Assembly (NCBI GenBank): GCA_905221615.1
Contig: CAJNDT010005869.1
Coordinates: 1,600,318 to 1,664,317, forward strand
DNA length: 64,000 nt
Direction: 5' to 3'
From: Symbiodinium sp. CCMP2592
Taxonomy: Eukaryota; Sar; Dinophyceae; Suessiales; Symbiodiniaceae
Part shown: positions 55,940 to 64,000 of the stretch, piece by piece
Layout: each line of letters begins with the position of its first letter
How positions within the stretch are numbered: the first letter of the stretch is position 1
Notes under the pieces: generated by a model
What the model saw: only the letters and a program-made list of their open reading frames with translations
Databases searched by the model: none
What the model was told of the DNA's origin: nothing
Position numbers and translations under genes: made by a program

Positions 55940-58716
55940 CCATGCAGGCCAAGAAGCGCCAATCAGAGTTGTGAGCTGCACTGTCCACAACGTGCCGAGC
56001 CTCGTGCCGCAAGCAGTGAACTCTCGGGTTGAACGCGCAGTCGGGCGGAGCCCATGCGCAGGATGGCACTCACCCCAAAACCTGAATGCTAAACCCTACG
56101 CTCTGGTTCCGATTCTCTGAGCAGCCGTCTATCTGCACATGGATTTCATGTGGAGGATACGGTTCAAGCTATCACAAACAAGGTAAGACGTCACCCGTAG
56201 TAGCCGTAGTAGCTGTGTTGGAACAATTTTGAGTCAGGGTTCACATGCAAAATCTCCGAGTCCCTACGTCCACCATCCGATACGCCTCTAAACCCTGAAC
56301 TCAATCACAAGTCATTAACCCAACTCGAAACCTTGAGCATCCTTAGCTCAGTGCTCATTCATAGCTCTAACTCTAGCCCCCTAAACCCGAAGTTCCTACT
56401 AAAACCATTCTAAACCGTAAACCCTACACCCTAAAGATCCCTAAACACCAAACCCCAAACCCTAAAAGCGTTACCAAAGAAACCCAAGCCTGAAAGAGCC
56501 CCAAAACGTGCAGTGGCCTGTGCATGCACAGCTCGATCAGCGGCACAGCAACGAAGCCGAACGGAATGACGAAGCCTACCGGAGAACTTCGGCTCGCAGT
56601 GGAGTTTAAGGGTTCATAGGATCGTAATTTTAAGTATCTGTTCACGTCCACGAGGAGATTAAAAGTAAGAGGTTCAAGAGAAACCCTGTTAGTGGGTTGT
56701 ATAAATGGTCGCAAAAGGGCATGAATCCGTAAGATTGGGGCCACCTACGCTGAAAATATCCGCGTATCCCTAATTTTTGATTGTAGCTCAAATGAAACCT
56801 TGCAGCCTTGCAGCATGTCTCCAAGAAACCGAAAGCGCCGTAACCCTTCAGGGAAACCCATCTGCGAGCCCTAAAACTACAGCCCTAAACCCTAAACAGC
56901 AAAGTCTTATAAGGCCTGAACCCTCTAACCCCTCACCCCAAAGCCCTACAGCCCTGAACCCTAAATCTCTTCTAGATCCCCTTAAGGGACCCCTTTAAAG
57001 GAACCCTTTATAAAGGATTACCGGTTACCACCCTAGAGCTCTACAACCCCAAACCCCCACAACTCGAGGCCGCTTCTCAGATGTTCACCACCATCGAATA
57101 TACCAGAACAACCATTTAAAACAAACTGGGATCCAACAATATACTATAAACAATAAACACAATATAACATGTTACTTACTACGTATAAACAGGAGCTCGA
57201 GGTCTTGGCTGGTGTTCAGGATTCCGCGGCACCGAGGTTTGGAAACAGAGCAAGGTAGAGGGTTGAGGGCTTTAGGGCTTCAGGAATCTGGGTTTAGGGG
57301 TTTAGGGTTGAGGGGTAGGTTTTAGGGTTTTAGTTTTAGGGGTTGAAGGTTTTGGCGCACTTAGGTGTTCAGGGTTTGACAAGTAAGAAACAGCTGCAAG
57401 AAAGCCAGAAACATGGCATGATGTGAACATGTGATCAAGACGATCGGGAGCGATTGAGAACCTGGCAACTGGCCACTTTTGCTCTGAACTTCAAACGCAG
57501 ATGACGAAGGATTTGGGTTCCTCTCTAAGCAGGGTACGTGACTCAGTTCACATGGTTTGCCCGGGTGGTAAGATGCAGACGTGTAGCGTTTGTGATGTGT
57601 GACCATGTCATGATTACAGCGGCATGAAGTTACTGGTTCTCAAGTGGGTTGCATCCGGCCTCATTGGAGAGGTGAGGGCGAGCTGTGAATTTGCACCGCA
57701 AACACCAAACCCTAAACCCAAGCAGTAGGCCTGTAATGGTGTTCACCATGTTGAGGCTGGACATGGTACCCTCGGCCTCCGCGATTTTTCCTGAGAGCCG
57801 ACACTTCGTGGGGGCTTTCGGGCCTCACTTACACGACACTTGTCGTAGCCCAGAGCGGTGAACCCTACACCCTAAACCCGAACCCTTGACCCCTATCAAC
57901 CCCGAAACCCACCCCGAGCCTTGCACCCGAAACCCTCAAATTCAAACACGAAGGGTGGCAACCTCGATTTCTGAGAGCTCCCGGACCCTCCTCAGGATGT
58001 TGCTTGACTAGGACGCATGGGGATCCGAAACATTGAAGAGTTTGAGGGTTTCGGCTTCGGGCATGGGGCTTGAGGGTTTAGGTTTTGGGGTTCAGGGTTC
58101 AACAATGCAAGCCGAAAACGTATCCAAGCATGCTTCGTAAGGCGGCGTAGGTTGATAGGTTCATAAAAATCTGGAACACCCAGCGTTCTTGTATAGAGGC
58201 CCGATTAAACAGAACTGCGCTTTGGGGCACGTTCTATTTATTGTAGCATACTGTAGCACAAGAGGGAACCCTCAGGAACGGTATTGGCAAATATTGTGCC
58301 CCCCCTTGTTAGTCTTTCTTGTTCGGATATCAAGGGAACTAAAGGTTAACCTCTGGGATTAAAGCGGGAATCTAGTAGTAGCCCAAAAAGGTTCAAGATT
58401 ACCTGCTCCATTACTATGAGTTAGGTTGATGAAGAGCTTTGGCGGTGCTTTAGGCTTGGGTAGACACCCATGCCCTCCAGAGGAGAACAATGCAGGGTGC
58501 TTAGGTAGTATAGGGTTCGAGGGTATGTCATTGTTGCTTATTGCGAGCACAATCTTTTAAGCCCTACAAGTCTGAAACTTTCCTGCGCAAAGCGGCGATT
58601 GATCATGGAAAAAGTGCCCATGTACCTTGGGCGTCAGCACTCTTGCAGGGTCTTGGACCGCAGTGCCGGGAAGGAGGGTCTGCTTTTCCGGCTTTCAAGG
58701 CTGGGGCTTGGGCGTT
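55940..58716. other. Gene-free region
   Basis: Telomere-like motifs and unique sequence; no gene supported. Confidence 0.5.
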
Positions 58717-58850
58717 ACTTGGAGGGTCGGGGGACTTAGTAAGTAGGTAGTAAGTAGAGTACTAAGTACCCTAAAAGGAACCCTAATTGGGGTTATGGTA
58801 CTTATAACTCTCTAAAATAGCTACTTAGTAAGTCCCCCGACCCTCCAAGT
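58717..58850. mobile_element. CTTGGAGGGTCGG-family MITE, copy 2, 134 bp
   Basis: Perfect ~30-bp terminal inverted repeats beginning ACTTGGAGGGTCGGGGGACT. If the repeat starts at CTTGG, it is flanked by TA on both sides, as in Tc1/mariner-type insertions. No coding capacity. Confidence 0.8.
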
Positions 58851-61370
58851 AGGGTTTTGGGCCTACGCTGTGCTGCGCGGGGGTACGAGACAACTGCTGC
58901 TTCTCTGCGCGGCAGAATTGAAGGCACAGGTTGGGTTTAACCTCATCTGACTGTGGGATGTCATGTGGAAGCACACTAAACCTCATAAACCCGAAACCCA
59001 ATGCCTTGAACCAAAAAGCCCAGACACTGAAGCCATGGACCCCGCAAACCTTCACCCTCGAACATTAACAATAAAACCCTATAAACCCTGAACCCTCAAA
59101 CCTCGACCCTGACCTCAAAGCCCCGAAACCGCAAGTAAAACTCTCCCAAGGAGCATGTTGGCCCGGGGGACCATGACGATGCTGTAAATGAAAATCGAGA
59201 CGAACTCGAAGCCTGAGAACGTTGCGGGCTTAGACTTTTAGGGTTTACCTTAACCCTGAAGGACCTACCTTTTTAGGGTTCCTTATTATGATTTCTTTAT
59301 ATAAGGGCTTTCGGGGTCTTCGGGGTCAGGGCGGAGGGCTTAGCGTGAACTTCGGCTGGGGGATTAGAGTTTCGGGTCCCTTGGGGTTTCAGCTTTGGGA
59401 TTTCGGCTCGAGGGCTTGGGATTTAGGGTTTAGGGTTTAGGGTTTAGGGTTGTCCGTGATAAGTAACCCCAAGGGTCCAAAGTTATGTAGGCTAGGATTC
59501 GGGAGAGTATATGATTATAAGGTACTAGGGTTGATGATATAAATCCTGCATTACCTTAGGGGCCCTAAACTATGGGAATTATGGTATATCCCTTATCATG
59601 GGTCATGCAGGATTTAGATCATCAACCGTAGGACCCTTGGGGCAATTACTTGTAAGTGCTTCTCGGCCTTGAGGGCTGGAGTTTCTTTGGGCACGGAGTC
59701 GATCGAAAGGCAGGTCGGAGATGGGGGTTCAGGGAGCTGTTGTCGGCTTGTTGGGATTTCAGGGTTTATGCTTCAATTCACATTTTACTGGCTTTGGGCT
59801 TAACATCTTGAACTTAGGGCATGGAGTCTTACAGGAAGCTATGGGGCTTCGGGCTGAAACCGGAAAGCTCGCAAGAGATCACACACGCCTACTTTTGGGG
59901 CCGAAGTAGTTACAAGCTCTATTTTAGACCCAAACCCTATTCAAATCCCTTGTTAAGGCCCCTAAACCTAAAAAGCCTAAGCGCTGAACCAGGCCCCTAT
60001 ACCTACTTCCCAAACACCAACGGAATAAAGAGTTCGAACTTTCAGAACAGCACTACCTTATAAGAGGCCAAACGTTGAAAAGCTTCGTTTTGACCCACCA
60101 AATAGATAACTTTTCCCGAACTCGGACCCAGAAGCTCTTCAGCTGGGCCAACATGCCTCGCTGTTCCTGGGAAGATCCGTCGGGTGAGAACTTCACTTTG
60201 GGCTTGGGGCTTACAGGGGTTCAGGGCTTTTGGGGTTTAGGGTGTTTTAGGCTTTTAGGGTTTATAGGGTTTAGGGCTTTCAAGGTTCAGTAAAGGGGTT
60301 CAGGGACTGCGGGGCCCTCAGGGATTTAGGGCTTTCAGGCTTCTGGGTGCTTCGTAATTCGAAAGGACATGTCTGGCATGTTGTACTGACTGTAGATAGT
60401 TGGGACAACAAGACTGAGACAGCTCCAGGCAAAATATTTTCTCGTTATTTCGACCACTGTATTGCAGAGTTTAGCATCCAGCGTAGACCACCATTGCAAC
60501 GTGGCTCAAATGTCATTGCATCTTTTCGGGCTTCCGGTTTTGATGGTTTTGGGTTTCAGGATATGGGAGAGTTTGGGGGGTGGGGGGGGTTCATAGCTTT
60601 GGGAATTTCGAGCTTCAGCTGTTCTAAGGCTTTGCGTTCCAGAGTTTCGGGTTGAGGGTGTTGAAAACGTATGTTAGAAGGAGCGAACAGGAAACCTCTG
60701 CAAGGACTTCGCTAAACCTTGCCGCGCTCAAGAAGGTGTAGCATTACAGTCATTTGCATAGGATGGAACCCCGGGAAATAGTTGCTAATCCTCAGCTGAA
60801 CGCTAAGTCCACACCTGAAGTACCTACCTCAGACAACCATCTACCTGCAGGGTGTCACTGTTGAAGCGTTCTTGAGTCCTTGTCAACTAAATTCAGCTAG
60901 AGTCTCCAACTTGAGACCACGATTCACAAAAATTCACGCTGAGATGATCAACATTGAACGCCTCCAAATGGGTGATACGAAAGCGTCCTGCCTGAGCCAT
61001 AGTTCGAGTAGGGCTCCTTTACAATACAACGATACCATAATAAGAAATCCTAAAGAACACTATTGGTAGTTACCAAGCTTTTTTGTTGCCCTATACTACT
61101 ATCACGAACCCTAGGGAATACTGCATATGTTGGTGGTTCTTTAGGCTGCTTTACCCTCCATGATTTTTTTCTTACCTTTGGTTAGTAGGGAATTGGAGAA
61201 TGGTTTATAGTTGTACCCCATTCTTCCCCTCCCTGCCGACCCTAAACCCTAAACCCTAAACCCTCAAGACAGTGATAAATAGAAATTGCTTGTCCTTGTT
61301 TGTAACCACCGCTAGGACCCAGCATTTCGGTTAAAACCGGCGTTAGCTTCTTGATAATCCAATTTCGCAC
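58851..61370. other. Gene-free region with telomere-like runs
   Basis: TTTAGGG is repeated four or more times near 59,422-59,450, and CCCTAAA three times near 61,239-61,263. Otherwise scattered forms; no gene seen. Confidence 0.55.
59461..59651. repeat. ~190-bp element with two nested inverted repeats
   Basis: Outer arms AAGTAACCCCAAGGGTCC (59,461-59,478) and its near-inverse (59,631-59,651). Inner arms GGTTGATGATATAAATCCTG (59,529) and its inverse (ending 59,627). Confidence 0.7.
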
Positions 61371-61374
61371 AACC

Positions 61375-61545
61375 ACAACCTCAACCATTAACTCAGCCCA
61401 GCCAACTCAAAACAGCCACCACAACCTCAACCATTAACTCAGCCCAGCCAACTCAAACCAGCCACCCAGTCAAAAACGGAACAAGCTTCTTGATAAACCA
61501 ATTTCAACACACCGCTTAAAGTTGAACAAGCTTCTTGATAAACCA
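61375..61545. repeat. Short duplicated blocks
   Basis: CAACCTCAACCATTAACTCA and following bases occur twice (about 61,377 and 61,421). AAGCTTCTTGATAAACCAAT occurs at about 61,485 and 61,529. Confidence 0.65.
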
Positions 61546-61567
61546 ATTTACCAACAACCTCCAACCC

Positions 61568-62110
61568 AGGCCCACTTTCCCAGACCCCAAATCCAGGCCC
61601 CAAGCCCCAGACCCGAAATCCAAGCCCCAAAATCCAGCCCCAAATCCCAAACCCCAAATCCAAACCCCAGACCCAAATTCAGGCCCAGCCCCAAATCCAG
61701 GCATACCTTCCCAGACCCCAGATCCAGGCCCCAAGGCCCAGACCCCAAATCCAAGCCCCAAAATCCAGCCCCAAATCCCAAACCCCAAATCCAAACCCCA
61801 GACCCAAATTCAGGCCCAGCCCCAAATCCAGGTATACCTTCCCAGACCCCAGATCCAGGCCCCAAGGCCCAGATCCCAAATCCAAGCCCCAAAAAGGCCC
61901 AACAGGCCAAATCCAGGCCCCACACCCCAAATCCAGGCCCACCTTCCCAGACCCTAAGATCCAAAATTCAGCCCCAAAAAGACCCCAATCCACGCTCAGC
62001 CCCAAATCCAAATCCAGGCCCAGGCCCCAGACCCCAGCCCCAAATCCAGGCCCCAAACCCAAATCCAGCAAGCTTCCAGCCCAAATCCAGGCCCACCCAA
62101 ATCCAGGCCC
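61568..62110. repeat. C-rich minisatellite with ~130-bp higher-order unit
   Basis: Basic unit near CCCCAAATCCAGGCC (14-15 bp). Blocks beginning CTTCCCAGACCCC recur at about 61,574, 61,708, 61,838 and 61,944. Frames stay open on both strands and are artefacts. Confidence 0.85.
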
Positions 62111-62149
62111 CAAAAAGGTTCCTAGGGCTACACCCCTACCACCTATATA

Positions 62150-62480
62150 GGCCCCTATACTGTTTCTCAACTTGTCTATCTTGTTCGTTATCGTTTTTGT
62201 TGTATCCTCATATAAAATCTTTATGTAGTTTTGGGGTTATCTTTTGAATTCTTATTACCTACAACTTATGATGGTTTATTATCATAAGGTTTTGTATAAG
62301 TTTTACCTAAGACCCTATCCCGATATTTTATGCTATTTTTATGTCATAAGCTTAGGCATAGGTTTCCTTCCTTAGTCGGTTTTATGTCGGGGTATTATGT
62401 GTAATATTCTATATAATATTATAACTAGGTTTCTGTGGTGGCTTTTGTCTACATTTATAATAATATTTATACTAATATTA
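62150..62480. other. AT-rich non-coding end of the right-hand island
   Basis: Composition changes abruptly near 62,150 from C-rich repeats to AT-rich DNA. No ORF; this may hold the terminal repeat of an integrated element whose other end lies outside the window. Confidence 0.5.
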
Positions 62481-62753
62481 TTATGAATGCATAATTGTAT
62501 ATAAGTTTGCTAGACCCTTAGGTTCTGTTGGTTTATTTGTTTTAGCAATAAAATTAATTCCATTCAAGTCTTCAATATTAATTGGTGTTTCCATATGTTT
62601 ATTATACATGTTTAAGACATGGTTTTTGAAATTAATGTTATTTTTCTCTTGTTTGTCTTTTTCGGATAGTTCTGTTTTTAGTTTTTCTTCATTTGTTAAA
62701 TGCTTATTTTCATTAAAAACATCACAATTAATAAGCCGCTCTTTCTTGCTCAT
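62481..62753 (-). CDS. Small ORF of the AT-rich viral-like island
   Basis: 90 codons, MSKKERLINCDVFNENKH, Lys/Asn/Glu-rich and probably helical at its start (NEEKLKTELSEKDKQEKNN). No known domain. It is last in a four-ORF run on one strand, 62 nt after the previous stop. Codon and amino-acid use (Lys, Asn, Ile) differ sharply from the GC-richer genes in the left half of the window. Confidence 0.5.
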   Translation of the reverse strand: MSKKERLINCDVFNENKHLTNEEKLKTELSEKDKQEKNNINFKNHVLNMYNKHMETPINIEDLNGINFIAKTNKPTEPKGLANLYTIMHS

Positions 62754-62815
62754 CCGTTTCTAATATACTAAGGCTCCATTTCTTTAAGCGCCTACCACCC
62801 CCGCTACCATCCTGC

Positions 62816-63151
62816 CTAGGGTCTGTAATAATCTTCATCTTCTTCTTTATCAAATATTTCATTTAAATGTTTTTGCAATTCATCAAGATTTAAATAGTTA
62901 ATGTCATTACCTATAAAATTAACAAGAAACTCATACATAATGTTTTTAAACAATAGTTTATCCGGATATGATTTCTTGTAATAGTCATAATGTAATATTA
63001 AAATATTTTCACGTCTAGTAACATGTTTCATTACTTCCTTATTATAAAGAAAATATAGAACCAAATCAAACTTATCAATAAACCTTGCTCGTCTGTTCTT
63101 AATAAAAGATATAATCACTTTCTTATAAGGGTTATCACTATTCATAAACAT
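62816..63151 (-). CDS. Unknown protein of the AT-rich island
   Basis: 111 codons, MFMNSDNPYKKVIISFIKNR; Lys/Tyr/Asp-rich, with likely helices (RFIDKFDLVLYFLYNKEVMK) and an acidic end (DELQKHLNEIFDKEEDEDYY). It starts 5 nt after the upstream stop. Not recognised. Confidence 0.55.
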   Translation of the reverse strand: MFMNSDNPYKKVIISFIKNRRARFIDKFDLVLYFLYNKEVMKHVTRRENILILHYDYYKKSYPDKLLFKNIMYEFLVNFIGNDINYLNLDELQKHLNEIFDKEEDEDYYRP

Positions 63152-63156
63152 ATTTA

Positions 63157-63495
63157 CTAACTTTTGTTTTTCGTTTCCCTATCATCATAAGCAAAATATA
63201 CATCAATATTGTCTCTTTCTTTTAATATATAAAATTGCTTTTCAAAATTTGTTAGTTCATCTTTATCATATATATCAAATGGATAACCATCCTCTAAGTT
63301 GATAAGACGGTTACAACTATCACAACAGTTAAACGACTGTATAATACTTCCTATTTCTTCTGGTAATATTTTATTTAATGTTTCCTTATTATGATGTTTT
63401 CGCATATGATTACACTGTTGGCACTTGCTATAATCAAATATGGTCATTTTCCCTACTATTCTAAGGCGATTTTTCTTTAAGTAGTTTTTTACCAT
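63157..63495 (-). CDS. Small zinc-ribbon-like protein of the AT-rich island
   Basis: 112 codons. Two Cys pairs, CQQCNHMRKHH and CCDSCNRL, about 45 residues apart, could bind one zinc as a ribbon. The start codon directly follows the integrase stop (TAAATG), a compact, virus-like arrangement. Function unknown; zinc-binding small proteins are common in DNA-virus and Polinton-like genomes (inference). Confidence 0.6.
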   Translation of the reverse strand: MVKNYLKKNRLRIVGKMTIFDYSKCQQCNHMRKHHNKETLNKILPEEIGSIIQSFNCCDSCNRLINLEDGYPFDIYDKDELTNFEKQFYILKERDNIDVYFAYDDRETKNKS

Positions 63496-63999
63496 TTATT
63501 TATTAATTAACAATAATTCATGACGTAAATAACGTTTAGGTAATCCTTCAAGAACATAATATTTATTAAGTTGCATATCGCGTTCAACACTTTTAACTTC
63601 ATAAGTTTTTTCGCTCCACTTGCTCCTTGTTTCTTTTCTACTTGTGTAATTGCCTCCGCTTTTTGTATAGATTTTTACAGTATCGCCTTCACTGATATTA
63701 GGATAATTTCTTAAATAGTTAGACTTTACTGTTATGTGATTATCGTCTTTATCGTCTTTATGTGCTTCATTAGGTGTAAGACCAGTCGTTGAGTGAACCA
63801 TTTGTTTATTATATTTATCTAATACAGGTTTTAACATTATTGTCCACGCTCCTTGTTTATGAACCTGTAATCTATCACTTATCATCTTCTTTAATGTTCT
63901 TATCATTCTCTCAGCTACGTTAGCGTGTGTTAGTGTGACATTATGTATAATTCCGTTATCTTTCAAATATGTTTGTAATATTTTATCATTAAGTGCCCC
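63496..63999 (-). CDS. Retroviral-type (rve) integrase, C-terminal part, runs off the window
   Basis: Open to the right edge (GALNDKILQTYLKDNGIIHN), so at least 167 residues of a longer protein. It shows the end of the rve core: THANVAERMIRTLKKMI, whose Glu would be the third residue of the DDE triad, then YNKQMVHSTTGLTPNEA. An SH3-like C-terminal domain follows (ISEGDTVKIYTKSGG, RSKWSEKTYEVKSV, YYVLEGLPKRYLRHELLLIN). Integrases of this form occur in Polintons/Mavericks, Polinton-like viruses and Ty3-type elements. The AT-rich multi-ORF setting favours the DNA-virus-like option. Confidence 0.75.
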   Translation of the reverse strand, partial: GALNDKILQTYLKDNGIIHNVTLTHANVAERMIRTLKKMISDRLQVHKQGAWTIMLKPVLDKYNKQMVHSTTGLTPNEAHKDDKDDNHITVKSNYLRNYPNISEGDTVKIYTKSGGNYTSRKETRSKWSEKTYEVKSVERDMQLNKYYVLEGLPKRYLRHELLLINK

Positions 64000-64000
64000 T

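Noticed and set aside
35401-62100. A true telomere or chromosome end
   Set aside because: TTTAGGG-type motifs are short, degenerate and in both orientations, so they are interstitial, not a terminal array.
61522-62247. 241-codon Pro-rich plus-strand ORF and Gly/Leu/Trp-rich minus-strand ORFs
   Set aside because: Low-complexity translations of the C-rich minisatellite; open on both strands.
1-64000. tRNA, rRNA or snRNA genes
   Set aside because: I found no cloverleaf with A and B boxes at proper spacing and no recognisable rRNA or snRNA core; a covariance-model scan was not possible here.

Overview
The window looks like nuclear DNA of a dinoflagellate, most likely a Symbiodiniaceae-type alga. 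Reasons: all recognisable genes of the first 34 kb lie on one strand; one intron is clearly GC-AG; several proteins belong to multi-copy families I know from Symbiodiniaceae; and the rest is full of degenerate TTTAGGG/CCCTAAA telomere-like motifs. I could not run any search, so family names rest on motif reading and recall.

Region A (1-35.4 kb) is a minus-strand cluster. From its 5' end (high coordinates) it holds: two tandem copies of a small acidic protein gene, a dual-specificity-phosphatase-like gene, two lysine/glycine-rich or acidic segments, a phosphotransferase/kinase-like gene, a Q/M-rich protein, a proline-rich segment, a RING-H2-like gene, a proline-rich CxxC protein, a DNA C5-methyltransferase-like gene, an unknown gene, and a large multi-copy protein with transposase-like motifs. 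Several of these carry just one or two frame breaks: a TGA where the methyltransferase family has its catalytic Cys, a TAA, and 1-nt shifts, two of them at 8-A runs. About 70 copies of a short motif, GGCACTCTGCC(TT), are scattered through the genes and spacers, almost always in one orientation. The motif is open in all six frames, so inside exons it reads as EGRVP, KAEC or RQSA. Two spacers (3.1-5.7 and 34.7-35.4 kb) contain a repeat predicted to fold as two hairpins, with compensatory base changes between copies.

Region B (18.02-28.68 kb) is a nested insertion of two nearly identical non-LTR retrotransposons in an exon of the kinase-like gene. Copy 1 is about 6.9 kb; copy 2 is 5'-truncated and about 3.7 kb. 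Target-site duplications share CCAGCTCTTG, and removing the insert restores the host reading frame exactly. The elements have an unusual layout: endonuclease-RT-RNase H-zinc finger ORF first, then a coiled-coil/basic gag-like ORF downstream. The scattered GGCACTCTGCC motif is absent from them, so they arrived later.

Region C (35.4-62.1 kb) has no convincing host gene. It is a mosaic of telomere-like motifs, microsatellites, a ~285-bp satellite, a 75-bp minisatellite, a ~130-bp C-rich minisatellite, and several families of small terminal-inverted-repeat elements. One of these is ~870 bp long and carries a 258-codon ORF of unknown function.

Region D (62.15-64 kb, running off the right edge) is a sharply AT-rich island with four tightly packed minus-strand ORFs. 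The first is the C-terminal half of a retroviral-type integrase. This looks like the end of an integrated Polinton-like or other DNA-virus element.
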